64,000 bases of DNA, taken from contig NOWV01000030.1 in the NCBI GenBank assembly GCA_003344405.1, positions 186,001 to 250,000 on the forward strand. The letters run 5' to 3'. Position 1 is the first letter of the stretch, and each line of letters starts with the position of its first letter. Both the position numbers and the translations under genes were made by a program. Below, one piece after another: positions 40,601-53,196 of this stretch. The DNA is from Trichoplax sp. H2. Its lineage: Eukaryota > Placozoa > Uniplacotomia > Trichoplacea. Below the pieces are notes generated by a model that had not been told where the DNA came from, ran no database searches, and saw only the letters and a list, made by a program, of their open reading frames with translations.

Positions 40601-43600
40601 AGTACACGAAAGATTTTTAAATTATCAGGAATATGCAAATTCTAGCTACAGACCTGAGTTAAATTGTAAAATATTCTTTTTTCAATTTCATTCACCTTCT
40701 AGATTTATACTTCAATTGCCCAGCCGCTCGATTTCAAAGTACACTTTTCGTATCCTACAAGAATGAGCAAGTAAACCCTATGAAAAAAAAAAAATGCTTT
40801 CAATTCAGTGATTTGATTCGTCTAGCGTCAGTGAAGAGTTATTACTAAGTCAATATACACATACAAATAATTGCTAATTTTCGTCTTTAGCTGTAATCTT
40901 GCAATATTCTGCCTTTAGATTGGACTATACCGTTGTAATGGACGTATACAAGGAATAGGAATACTATACTGTCTTTATAGGGAAGAAGAAAAAAAAGAAA
41001 ATGAACCGATTTTCAGCCAGTGAAATCAGTTAGTCAATTTGTGGGAGAAACTGCTACAGTCGAAGACTGACTTTTTAGGACGATTTTATGTGGGTACTTT
41101 TAGCTTTATGTTGGAAAGGTTCAGCTGTTGGATTGCAAAGTGAAATTCTATAATGCAAGGAAGCGTAAGCTAAAGTGGAAGGCAAATTTTTCTCTCTCAC
41201 AATGCCACATAAAATATCAGTAGATCTGCCACGCAAGAATACTGTGAACAAAATGGAGTTATTTTCTCCCTTTAACTTAATGTAAGTCTATATAGAGAAA
41301 AGTGAATTCTATCCTACCGTCTAAGACTGCACTGCAGATATAGCACGACGGCCCAACCGCGTCAAGTACTCGAGCATCTGAGCCAAGCCAAGCCACATGT
41401 GCTCACTGGGGTATAAAAGCAGAAAAATGATACTGTACTGTACTCTATTACTTTTATTCGACACTGACGCAAATGAATCAATATTGAGAAGAAGATTATA
41501 GCTATGAAAAGTCAATACTTATGCTATTCAATTTGTCATTTGTAAAAGGAGAATATCAAACTTATGGTTCAATTCTTCCTTGATGACAATTCAAATTCAT
41601 TGCTGTACTTGCAAGTGGAATAAGCAACAGTTTGATAGCAGCGTTTTTACTTCCGCATTGCATAGAATAGGCGCGCGCAATGGGTAAATTACATATTCAC
41701 TGCAGTGAAAATGACCAAAAATAGCCCGCCAAATGTGAGATAATTTGGCCACAGCATGGAAAAGAGGCCTCATATGGGCACGCTATACTTGTGCAATGGA
41801 TACGATAGGCATTTTAAGCAAGTCTTGCAATATGGATTAGTTAGTGACATTAATTTCTGTTGTTGGTGTAGAAAAGCAGAGTACATTGATTGCAGTGTCA
41901 AGGTGTACGCGTAATATTATTATAATTATGCATTGCATGGTAGACCAGACCAAATCGAATGCAAAGGCTTGACAAGCTGTTGTAGCAGCCAATAAGGCTT
42001 TCATCCTGATCCTTGAATGTCGGTTTACTAGCTCTTACAATATTAATCGTCCCAGGTCTTAAAGAATGTATTTACTTCTCAGAGTAGATTAGTTCCTCTA
42101 TTGTTAAATACAAGGGTAAACAGAAATAAGTTCTGACTCCATCTTAATTTTCCACTTAAGATGCTCATTTTGGTCAGCCATATGGATTTTGAGATGTTTA
42201 TAAATCCTATAAAAGCTTGTGTACTGTACTATGGATATATGCATATTTTTTCATTATGGACGTCGATTTGACTTCTTGACTCTAAATCATGTTTGCTAAT
42301 TAATGATAATCCAGACATACGTTTTTTATCGTTATTTGCTTGGATTATAATACAAACGTGTTCCTTTTCTAGGATTTTTTATATACCTTATGCAATTTTC
42401 TTTAATAATACATATATTAATATATAATTACTTGAAGACGCACTACTGTACTCGTTCAGAGGAATTCTTTGAAACTACTACTGAATCGGTACAATAATGT
42501 TGTACTCGTAGCAATCACTAATCCTACAAGTTTTGTAGTAACTAGCTTAGTTTGTATTCTTATTAAGCGATGATTACTGATTGTGGCAGAGAGAAATGAA
42601 AAACTCTGCATTATTTAAAATAAAAGATCAAGTGAAGTGTACTAAATAGCAATATGATACATTCTAATTTTGTAAATATAGTAAAATTTCTTGTAATCAA
42701 AGATTTCAAAGAATGTGGGTACGATACTAAACAAAATATACACAAGTATTTGTAGAAGGTAACTTTATTTTGATGTTTACCATTACAGAAATGCCATATG
42801 ATTTACGAGGAGTAATGATTAGGATTGACCTTAGTCTACAATGTTATCTTGAGCAATATTTTGAAATTAAAATATTTTTTGATTATTGCCCCATCTGTCA
42901 GCGCTTACATATTGGTTGTCATTATTTACCTTGGGCGATGTAGACAGAAATTTGATCGTCGCAATTTTCTTTTCTATCGTAGCATCTTGTATAATAGAGC
43001 GTACATACCCGTACGTACTACGTAGAGTACAAGAAACTCTAACATTAAAAGTTCATATAGCATTGCTCAAGTGGTAAACTATGATTCGATTGAGTTGCAA
43101 CATGGGCAACGTCCAAGGCTGTTATGAAAAGTTCATGAAACAGTTAGTATACATCCTCTCTAACAAATGTTATAACTCAATGCTGATGTCATAACCGATC
43201 AAAGTTAACTAGTAAAATCGCACTTATTATGCATTCATAAACTATCAATATTTTACTTAGATGTATTTTAATATGGTGCAGCTATAGCAAAAGCTACGTG
43301 TACTAGAATTTCGATCTCCATTCTTTCGCCTACAATATAAAGAATCAAAAATTTTATGACATGATTGACTCATTTTCGGTCCTACCCTATCCATCTTGGT
43401 AGATTCTGTAAATTTATGCAATAGTAGGAACGTTTAAGAAATTAATTTTCCATAAATACGTAAAATGGAAATGATTTGAAGAATACTGCAGTATAACTGT
43501 CGAGACCGGTAACACCCATAACCATATAAATGTATCATGGTAAATCAGTCAAAAAGGTGATTGATATCAGCCACTCTGCAAATTGAATTGTAATAGTATT

Positions 43601-44628
43601 TACTGTTTACTTTCACAAAATAACCATGTTAAGTACTGTACGTGTATAACCCATTGGGATGGAATTTTGAAAGATTTTTGAGCATACTCGTATGCACAGT
43701 ACTCGCTGCATCCATTTACAAATTTTGCTGTACTCGTATTTTACTAAATTAATTCTTTACGTACAATATTGTCTAATATTTATAGTATATTCTATAGTAG
43801 TATCGATTTTTAGTTAATCATGTGCTAATGGTGCCTTCAAGAACTACTAAATTCGCCTCCCTATGCAAAAATGATTCTAAAACCTAATCACTACCCAATT
43901 TTTGGAAATGAGATCATTTTAGAGTAGGACAGGAAGATTTAGTAGCCTAAAATAATGCTAAGGGATAGTAGTAGTTGGTTGGTAGCAAAGTCTAACTATA
44001 CAGTACAGTACAGTCGTTAGAAGAGAAAACTTATTATATGAGTTAAATACTAAATACTGGGATATACCGTTTTGTACTGACGAGCGGATAGAAGTCACGT
44101 ACAAATGTACAGATACAAGCCAGTAGTGTAATACTAGTATTAGTCTTGACGGTCCAGAACTGTGCATTTGCATCTGTACAAAATTCTAGATCCAGCACTA
44201 GAGGAAATTAATTAATTGTACTGTACTTTTGTACTTATTATTTAATTTCCATATGATTTTTTATGTAGACGAGTTCATGATGGAGAATTAAAGCAGCTTC
44301 ACTGCTTTAGACCTAGCATTTTGACTACAGTAGTACTTAATATAAATAAAAGTTGGCTATTAATAATTTAGTAGGACGATACTGGACGTCATGGCATTTC
44401 CAGCAAGTTGTAATTCTTCTTTCTTTTATATTCTTTTCTCTTATTGCCCCATGGGTTACTACGAATTCAAATAGTTTTAAATCATCGCTGCAGGCAGTGT
44501 TAAATCCATGCCAAATCTGCATCGCTTCAAAATTCCAACACAGCCTCTTCTTCGGGTACAAAGTCTAACTCTAAACTAATTAAATAAATAAATCCATTTA
44601 CGGTACAGTATTATACTATACTGTAAAT
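34647..44628. other. Large gene-poor interval (left part)
   Basis: Ten kilobases contain no open frame above about 84 codons and no recognisable exon series on either strand. It begins immediately 5' of the MEGF6-like gene, so it should contain that promoter. The longest frames (37660-37914 minus, 35664-35852 minus) lack conserved motifs and splice partners. Unknown non-coding RNAs or very short genes cannot be excluded. Confidence 0.55.
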
Positions 44629-45056
44629 ACGGTTCAACAAATTAAGCGAATGCTGGTATCAACATACACCTTTCTTGTCACTATTACAGTATATCGTGTA
44701 TTTCTATAAAATCAAAAAGCATCCTCTATTTGTACGCCTCAATATCTCAAAGAAGATTACACCTTGACGTTGGTACGCAATGAATACCTTTTACAAGTTA
44801 AAATTGAAGGAAAACGCTGAAAGAGTAGAGTAAGTACGGTTCAACAAATTAAGCGAATGCCGGTATCAACATACCTTTCTTGTCACTATTACAGTACCGT
44901 ATATCGTGTATTTCTATAAAATCAAAAAGTATCCTACAGTATATTCGTACGCATCAATATCCCAAAGAAGATTATACCTTGACGTTGGTACGCAATTAAT
45001 ACCTTTTACTATTCTAAAGTTAAAATTGGAGGAAAACATTGAAAGAGTAGACTACG
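44629..45056. repeat. Recent tandem duplication, ~207-bp unit
   Basis: The segment beginning ACGGTTCAACAAATTAAGCG at 44629 is repeated in direct orientation at 44836. The two copies share long identical stretches such as TTGTCACTATTACAGTA, TCTATAAAATCAAAAAG and CCTTGACGTTGGTACGCAA, and differ by a few substitutions and small insertions. High identity suggests a more recent event than the other arrays. Part of the second copy lies in a 102-codon open frame (44906-45214) that has no protein features. Confidence 0.93.
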
Positions 45057-46996
45057 TAGGTGTTGAAGAGTTAGTTGATCGAGAACACTGCAGTACAGTA
45101 AGCTCTCAAAATTTTAATTTCAACATTTACCAGTCGTGGATCGTTTTAAGTGCTAACGTTAATAACCACAAAGGAGACAGGACAAGCACTTATATTGCAT
45201 ACAATATTGATTAACAGCGGGGAAAAAAATTCGACAGTCTTTCTAATTTATTCCGCCTGTACAAGTGTACATTAGGGCCTTTTGTATATACTGTATAGTG
45301 CAACTGCAAGCAAGTATAGTACACACTACCAGAGCAGTCTTAAGTGTAGTTTGCTGTGATGTAGCCGCGCACATTACTTTTCAAAGTCAATAAAATGATT
45401 TTATGATTGTCTTGTTTCTTGATCACGTTATGATGGGCTGGTCGAAAATTATGCGTCTTATTCTACTCTTTTTTAAAAGCTTATTCAATGTAAAATAAGT
45501 GGAATTTCCATCGAAACATAGCTACTGTTAAAAATATCATTTTGATTAGTTTAGGAAAAAAAATAAATAACCGCATACGTCCGCCTTTCGCAAAGCAAAT
45601 TTTTAAAATATCTATCGTTGAATTTTTCAAAGCAGGATACCGTACACAAACAGTATATAGCTGATACTCTGTAATGAACAGTATGCATTGTAAACAACGA
45701 GCAGTAGCACTTATTGTGTTTTTTTAAGAAAGCGATGAACTGATTGAAATAATAATAGTTGCCTTTATTATCGTGATCGTAAAACCAGTAAGATGTTGAT
45801 AAAGTAAATTAAATTTTAACAAACTTTTGTATAATACTTTTGTTTGCAAGTAAAAGCATTGTCCTATCAGCTGGCAACTCCTAAAGATCGTAATGATATT
45901 ATTGGATCAACGATATTAGCCTAAAAGATTAGACGCGTAGATGTGTCTACGGTGACCAAGTCTACTTTAAAGTACTACCGGGTTATGACGAAATATTTCC
46001 CTTACAGATAAAGTACTACTTGACGGTTTAATCACGGACAAGGATTGGCAACTTCACTTTCATCGCTTTAGTAGCTTATTCCATGAAATATAAGGTACTC
46101 ATTAATCTTGATGCAAAAATTGGGGTCAAAGTTATCTATAGTAAAATCAGTTATAAATTAATAACTGGCCTTTCGGGCGAAGTACTGTACAATTATTTCA
46201 CGTGGAATCGATAAATCGGATTGGAATCGTAATCAGGTTAGTTACGTATGAAACATATATTTTAACTTCGATCTTAATTAAGTTGAAAATGGTCAAGTTT
46301 TACTATTATTATGAATCCAAACCACAGAAAGAGAATATGCCCAACACTTTCAAGTGTTGGATATATATATCTTGTTGAGATAACGTTGTTCGTTGGATAG
46401 TCATTCTATTTAATTTTTGTTTCCAGACACAAAAGATTTACTGGAACAAAGATTTTCAGTAGATTCGTTTTCGAAATAGTATTCAAAACATCCGTTCTCG
46501 CTCAACTGAATTAAGTGAATACGAGCTATTGTACACTACAATAGAGATCCAGTTTTGCCTTTTTTAAATGACGCTTTAATAATAATTTGGATCTTGTCCT
46601 TGACGTAGTTTATTCTATTGAATAATTGCGCTATACTGTAGTTTTCATTCTCCATAGTTATAATAAAATTGGTACTTTACCTAGGCCAAGGTATGCTTTC
46701 ATATAGTGTAAATTGAGATCCTTCTCGATTGACAATTCATACGTACCTATTTTTATTTTGTATCTGACACGATCAGGTTACTGCACGTTCTGTTCATTTG
46801 ATATCCAATCGAAGATTTGTTCTGTACACTATTTGATCAATTGGTCTTGTCCAGCGTGATCTCCTTAATCTAAGGGATTTTTTTGTTTCAACTCCCAAAA
46901 TTGGTGCTGAACTGTGCGGTGAAGATTAAAAGATAGTATAAACGTGTAAGTGCTAAAAAGCTACCCTATCATCCATTCCTCTTGTTCTGATGAACG
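45057..46996. other. Upstream region of the Ser/Asn-rich gene
   Basis: No open frame of note was seen. It presumably holds the promoter and 5' untranslated region of the gene starting at 46997, but no defined element could be assigned. Confidence 0.5.
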
Positions 46997-48607
46997 ATGG
47001 CTCTCCTAGAACCTATTTCGGCTGGCTCGCAACACCATGCTGATATTAATAAAGCCTATTTAACCGACGATAGCGGATTAGAGAAACCATCACTACTAGA
47101 TATTATCGTTACACCACCGAATGAAGACGACAGTAGAGGCAATGTGAATACTGTGACGAAAAATTCGCTGAGGAAATCCGCTTTAATATCATCACCTTCT
47201 ATCGAGTTCACTATTGGAGATAGTCCACCTAATATCGATGGTTATTTAGGTGTACCATCCTATGAATACGATGGAGTATCATCGAGTGACTACGATGATC
47301 CAGTGGATGATACATCCAACGTTTCAAGACGATTTCGAAGTAGATCGTATAGTTTTAGTGCTAGAGGCATCGATGACGACGACCCTGGTCATAAATGGAA
47401 TTACATGAGAGAACGCGCAAGGGATAAATTGCATCCATCAAGAAGTACACAAGAGCTGGATAAAACGTTGCAACCGCCACTGCGCAGGTGTAGATCGAAA
47501 TCTGTCTTTGGCAGTATAAGTAATAATGTTACCTTCACGCTGCCTTATAATGTGCGAAAGCGATTAAGCTTTAGCGAGCTAACGCGAGAAAGGAGTGATA
47601 AAACTCGACTAGGCAGTGGTTATCAATCTCATTATTTCAAAGGCATGGAGCAAAGTGGCTACGATTTGGTTGTACCCGTCATTGATCCCGTCAAGAAAGG
47701 TAAATTAAAAATTCGCTCCAATTCGGCTATTGTGATGACTGCATACGATAAAAAGTTGATTACTATGGCACAAGAAAGAGCCCGAGGCAACAGTTTCAGA
47801 AAATCCAACGGTAATAATCAGCAAAGTAATAATAGAAGCGATATCAACTCATCAGAAACAACTACAATCAATAATCAAGCGCCAACTTCACGTGCTACTG
47901 ACATGGAAGTTGCTACAAAGTCAAAGATCAATAACAACAATAATAAGCTTTATCAAAATCAATCCAATGATGTGGACGTAAAACCGACAGCATCATTTAA
48001 AGTGATACAACCGCTGAGTAATAATACTGCTAATGGTCAATCATCAATCATTGATTCTTCAATGGAGCGACCACATACACCTACATCTGCCTTTCGAAGT
48101 TATCGTCTTCGTGGATCAACATATACATCGCTATCGCAAGATCTTCCTGACGACAAAAGTGAAGACGGCAATAATAGCAATAACAGCAATAATAGCAATA
48201 ATAGCAATAATAGCTCTATCATTGAAGAAAGTAAAGCTAACAGTTACCGCTCAGATAAAAACGATGCCATTAAAGTCAGAATGGATCGCAGCCGTGACAA
48301 TTCCTTCGATGGATTGCCCATTGATCATCATGAAAAGTCCAACGTCGATGCAAACTTTTCACCACGATCGCCTAATCGTTATTCTAATGGTAAATTATTA
48401 CCTGCTTCCAGTGAAGTAATGACCAATGGAAGCCAAACAAATGGCGATCAGCGAAACACTCAAACTGATATGGTATTAAGTTCTAGTCAGGAATCATTTT
48501 CCAATGAGTCATTTCACTTTCAAGTGAGGCAACAATTAAAAGAAATTACCACTAATTTAACTAGCTCTGTTTTAATTCAATATGTGCCAAATCCGTACGA
48601 CATGTAA
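46997..48607 (+). CDS. Unrecognised intronless Ser/Asn-rich basic protein (536 aa)
   Basis: This is a single uninterrupted frame of 536 codons, far longer than expected by chance in DNA this A+T-rich, so it is surely coding. In-frame TGA at 46991 supports the ATG at 46997. No folded domain was recognised. The protein is hydrophilic and probably disordered, with clusters of basic residues placed before serine: RSRSYSFS, RCRSKSVF, KLKIRSNSAI, RGNSFRK and RDNSFDG. These resemble basophilic-kinase or 14-3-3-type sites. A segment around residues 180-230 (FTLPYNVRKRLSFSELT, HYFKGMEQSGYDL) looks more ordered. An NNS repeat from AATAGC microsatellite expansion lies at about 48172-48211. The C-terminus (SVLIQYVPNPYDM) is not an obvious localisation signal. 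Lack of introns is unusual beside its intron-rich neighbours; a spliced 5' or 3' part is not excluded. Confidence 0.8.
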   Translation: MALLEPISAGSQHHADINKAYLTDDSGLEKPSLLDIIVTPPNEDDSRGNVNTVTKNSLRKSALISSPSIEFTIGDSPPNIDGYLGVPSYEYDGVSSSDYDDPVDDTSNVSRRFRSRSYSFSARGIDDDDPGHKWNYMRERARDKLHPSRSTQELDKTLQPPLRRCRSKSVFGSISNNVTFTLPYNVRKRLSFSELTRERSDKTRLGSGYQSHYFKGMEQSGYDLVVPVIDPVKKGKLKIRSNSAIVMTAYDKKLITMAQERARGNSFRKSNGNNQQSNNRSDINSSETTTINNQAPTSRATDMEVATKSKINNNNNKLYQNQSNDVDVKPTASFKVIQPLSNNTANGQSSIIDSSMERPHTPTSAFRSYRLRGSTYTSLSQDLPDDKSEDGNNSNNSNNSNNSNNSSIIEESKANSYRSDKNDAIKVRMDRSRDNSFDGLPIDHHEKSNVDANFSPRSPNRYSNGKLLPASSEVMTNGSQTNGDQRNTQTDMVLSSSQESFSNESFHFQVRQQLKEITTNLTSSVLIQYVPNPYDM

Positions 48608-50489
48608 ATTAGAGCCATCAATATTCTTAAATAGATTGGAATGGGTACTGTAATTGGCGTTGAAAAAAAAAAAAACACCAACGTAAACACAAAACCAACA
48701 AAACATTTCTATCGGAAAATGGCTCATTACGCTGATCTTTTGATAAATTTACTAAAAAATAATATTCTTACACTGCTATATTGACTCCAATTAAATTCGA
48801 TTGAATGTTGAATCGTTGATCCGTTTTATTTACGGCACTTATGCCGATTTTGTTTTTACTGTCAAGTCCACGGGATGCTGTCACGCCTGTCATTAACGTA
48901 ATAATGTACTGTATGTATTGTATAATATAAAAAAGCAGCAAAAATACGATAATTTAAATTCGGTAAAAAGAAAAAAATGATGATATCCTCAGTCAGAGTT
49001 AAAAAAATTTATAATGGACCTACTGCACTAGACATTCTTAGTTTACTTATCGAATGTATTTGTTTAATACAACATTTTTCTGGATTGTGCAGTAGTCTTT
49101 GCGCTATTTTTGTTGCCGACGCTAAGTCAACAAGACTCCTTGTCGATGTTTTCGTGTCTATTAAGTTATCATTTTGGGGGGGGAAATCATATTTGCCGTT
49201 TCAAAATTATCTCGGTAACCTGACGGTCTAAATAATATCCGGTACTTCCGATTTATATTTAATCCAGTTATTACATAATTACTTATAGAGTCGTTATATA
49301 GTATTTTTCTTTTTTTGAGATGGATTCTGTCGTATTATCCATAAACACCGTATATATACATTGTACACTGTACAGTACTACAGTAGCATAATAATACATC
49401 GGTTTGGGCTTACATTATAAAACTCTGTATTCAAAAATTAAAATTATAAATTGCTGCACTATGCCATACTCACTACATCTCCATTGGATTAATTATTACA
49501 TAATCTAATTATTTTAGCCGGTTTATCATGTTCTTATTATATTGTCTATAACTACAGTACATACAGTTTATGTTGGTGTAGATATAGTCCGTCTTATGCT
49601 AATCTACAACTGATTTTAAATCACTCATTACACACACCTACTAAATACGGCAATGATCTACGTTATGCGGAGTTTTTCTTTTTTCCTGTCCTATCATTTT
49701 AATAATTCATTATCTTTATGGTTTCGTTACTTGTACCCATCTATACGGTATGCTGTTAAAATTTTGGTATAAACCAACTTGTAAGAGGAGCTGCTTTTAT
49801 GGAAAATTATATTGCGTACAGCAATACTATTATTACAGATGTAACCGATTTTTGGTAATTTTTACCGTGCTGCAGAATGCATAACTTACAGACAAATTAT
49901 CTTTAAAGCATAATAAAAATTTAACTGCTCGACAGGTTTTACAAAGAAATTTTGGTTATCACTTTTTGTTAATCTATCTTTATTACTATCAGAAGAATCA
50001 GACATTGCTTTAATCGCTTTAGATAGAATAAGCGATTGGCTTCGTTCCTTGTATTGAAAGTGAAAAGAAAAAATCACTTATCAAGAACTACAGATCAATT
50101 TTTCAGGATATAAAGTAAAGAAAACATAGGCTGCACGTTAGCCTATTAGGCTTAATTCAATGTCATCGATCCGAAAACTGATACCATTTGTTATTCTATA
50201 TACATACATTGAAATCTAGAGGTTTATGCTGATAATTTTTTTTCATTGGTTACAGTTACATTATAGGAAGCACTGTTTTATGTAGAATTGATATCAAACA
50301 AGTCTCTAAAATGAATAAAGTGTACTACTAACAGTAGCGTTACTACAGCATAGTATATGAGTACATTAAAATCTCTCCTTGTAAGTACAAAAATCTTAAA
50401 TAAAGAATTTGATTACATTATACATTATACTCGTATATTGAAGTCATTCTAACTGTTATAAATTATATTTTGATTGTATGTACGCATTT
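48608..50489. other. Convergent intergenic spacer
   Basis: This lies between the ends of the Ser/Asn-rich gene (+) and the ILKAP-like gene (-). It includes homopolymer runs (A13 near 48664, G8 near 49175) and several TACTGTA-type motifs near 49365-49390. An 84-codon frame at 48977-49231 shows no recognisable features. No gene was recognised. Confidence 0.6.
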
Positions 50490-50495
50490 TTTATT
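50490..50495 (-). promoter_or_regulatory. Candidate polyadenylation signal of the ILKAP-like gene
   Basis: AATAAA on the minus strand lies only about 22 bases after the stop codon at 50517. If used, the 3' untranslated region would be very short. Chance occurrence is possible. Confidence 0.35.
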
Positions 50496-50516
50496 TCATC
50501 TCTACCCTGTCTTTAC

Positions 50517-53196
50517 TCATAAATCTTCGTGTTCAATCATTATTAGCATAACTGTTACGTTATCGCCACTTTGTTTACGAACAGCTTCCTTTGCAAGTTG
50601 GCGGCAAACAGCCGCATGACGCCGAACGACTATTGACTTCTGGCTCATTTGTTTCGTTTGTTCATCATCTAATATACAAAAATGTAGTATAATTACGTTT
50701 ATGTGAGAATTTCGCCTTCAGAATACTTAATTCTCTACCATTGTTTGGAATTCCAAAATGTTCATCCTGAAAGAATATAATAGCAAACCATGCAATGAAA
50801 TATTACCGGAAGCCATAAAGGAAGAGAAATAAAAAACTTATAATAATTATAAAAGGGAAAATATATTAAGAGATTAAGTTTAAATCGGACATTAGTATCA
50901 GAGTATGTGTCTAAAAGGCGAATAAATTTACCTGTAATAACGAATCAACGTAGGATATCGCTTCATCAACACCAAATGACTTCCACAGTCCATCGCAAGC
51001 AATAACAACGAATCTAGTGTTAAATTATGGTCATAAAAAGTGGTGGTGTTATGGATTACCAAAAAAGCTATATTTAACATCACAATGAAAGCATAAGACA
51101 ACGAATTAGTCAATACTTGTCATTCTTTGTTAGCGTGCAGCGTTTAACGTCGGGGATGCATGAAACTCCGCAATGTTTGAAGCGGCCATCGCCAATTGAT
51201 CGAGCTACTTCTAAGATACCCATTACTCTGCCATCTCTAGAGTACATATCAGAACAAACCAATTCGTTGAAGTATAATGTAAAGTTGATTCCTGTAAATT
51301 ATATTATATCAAACTGAACGTAAATAATATTATATACTTTACAAAACCACCACATTTTTGTATTCTCATCCGTTCCTCGTACTAATTATGATAAATAAGA
51401 TTACATGCAGCTTATTAGTATTTATATTCCTCTTCTATAGTAAATTAAAATAAAAAAAAATTCAATCGAAATAACAAATATTATCTAAAGCGTTTCTGTA
51501 AAAGAATTGCAATGACATTCCTATTTACGTACATCTGTTGGCGTTTGATCTTTAGTTAATCTTAACGCTGTTACTTTTCCATCGTCTGTATATCTACACA
51601 ATACGGCCTATGAAAAAAATATACGTTCATGAACAAGAATCATTGCTGATTGAGTATGACCCATCTCTTTTGATCTCAAATTGAATGATTTTCGTAGGAA
51701 AAGGTGTTTACAATGCTTACTTTACTATCACCAAGATTTGCAATATATAGCACATTATCGACCACTAATACAGTGCTAGCTGTAGATCCATCTTTCCATG
51801 TTGGTGTACTAAAGTAAATGTTAAAAGCGAAGCTCGCTTAAGTATATTGAAAGAACATTATGCAATCGCAATTCTTGACTAAATGGCTATTTCGATCGTA
51901 GCAATGTTTGTGTGCGTATTTGAAAGAAAACCATTCACTTTACAAGTAGCAATCGTTACTTAGTTTTAACGTTATCTTAAGCGTTTATTCATGGTCATTT
52001 AATACATCTAAGCAAATTATGTATAGTATTGTGTTAATATACTGTAAGATTCATTTAGCTATAGTATCATTCTATCCTTAACTATTCATAGTAGTGTATA
52101 CCACATTAGAACTAATACTATCAGTTGCTTACGCAGCTGAGGCCAGTTGTAAGAATGCATCATCAGTTTTTTTAAATGCATCAGTCAGGCACATTTTAAT
52201 CTCTCTATCCTTGTTTGCCACTTTTCCTGCAAGCAGGGTATAAAAATACTTAGCTAGGTAGTTCATGTTTAGGTATTATCTTTTTGCGTGATTATTAAAA
52301 CATCACCCACACAATGCGTAATGCGATTAGTGTGCAACAGTGATGGTATTTTGTGTAGTCAAGATATGAAATCGAATTACCTTTTGGATACATTTGTACG
52401 ATCAATTTATGTAAATTTTCCGCAGCATATTGTGATGCTCTTTTTCCTGCATGACCATCGAATATTCCATAGAATCCTAATTTATCTCTGGATGAAAGGA
52501 CAGGTTGAGTTAACTTTAACCTCCTTAAAGTCGGTCTACGAGAGATTTTATTAAATACTGTATAAAGTTAAATCAACGAAGTAATTGTATTACGCATTTT
52601 TAGGCTTTTCATCGAAGCAACCGGTGAGATCATCTTGGATGTAATATGCATCCTGCATTTCATCCCTTTCTCCTTGCATTTCACCGATATAGCCAGTTAA
52701 TGAATAAGTAGTTGTACCAACTGTATTTATCGAAAATATAACCGTTACGTATTTAATATAAGGGGTTTCTTTTCAGTTATTGATAACAAATCAGTAAAGT
52801 GCAAAAAATGTGTAGGAGAGAAGTGCTGAATAGTAATTTAATTCCTTCGTTATTAAAACAGATCTTACCACTGGCTTGACGTTTGCAATTTACAACATCA
52901 TTGTCATTTTCTAACTTTCTCTTTGCGGTGTTACTATTCGTATCGCTTTGATCGGTTGTCGTTTGATTGTTGGATGATTTAGTAGAATGAGTTTCCTGCT
53001 GCTGATCACTAGTAGTACCTAGGCATGAAAATTTGATATTGCAGTCAAACAGAAAGACAATAATTGTCATGATAGTTTATTAAGTTATCGCAAGTCAACC
53101 ATGAAAGATAGAAATAGAGCGTACTTTAATTTTAGAAGTACAGTAAACTTAACTTTGAACTAAACTAGCAATACATTCATTGAGCATTTGGTCCAT
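50517..53196 (-). CDS. ILKAP: PP2C-type serine/threonine phosphatase, ILKAP homologue
   Basis: Metal-dependent (PPM/PP2C) protein serine/threonine phosphatase; vertebrate ILKAP associates with integrin-linked kinase. Twelve exons in transcript order: 53154-53196, 52869-53018, 52594-52720, 52381-52487, 52133-52226, 51721-51808, 51533-51607, 51338-51381, 51117-51236, 50932-51013, 50739-50766, 50517-50668. They join in phase to 369 residues (human ILKAP about 392). A disordered Gln/Ser/Thr-rich N-terminus with a KRKLEN basic motif precedes the catalytic domain. PP2C motifs are all present: GERDEMQDA, FDGHAG (usually DGHGG), WKDGSTA, ANLGDSK, KDGRVMGILEVARSIGDG, ACDGLW and SGDNVTVM; the metal-binding aspartates are kept. 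YEERMRIQKCGG and LEVARSIGDG are typical of ILKAP over other PPMs. The short start exon was chosen because its CAA-A/GTTAAG donor gives the only phase-correct join I found. The gene is head-to-head with DNAJC16. Confidence 0.9.

Noticed and set aside
44906-45214. 102-codon plus-strand open frame
   Set aside because: It lies over the second copy of a tandem duplication; the first copy does not keep the frame and the peptide has no recognisable features.
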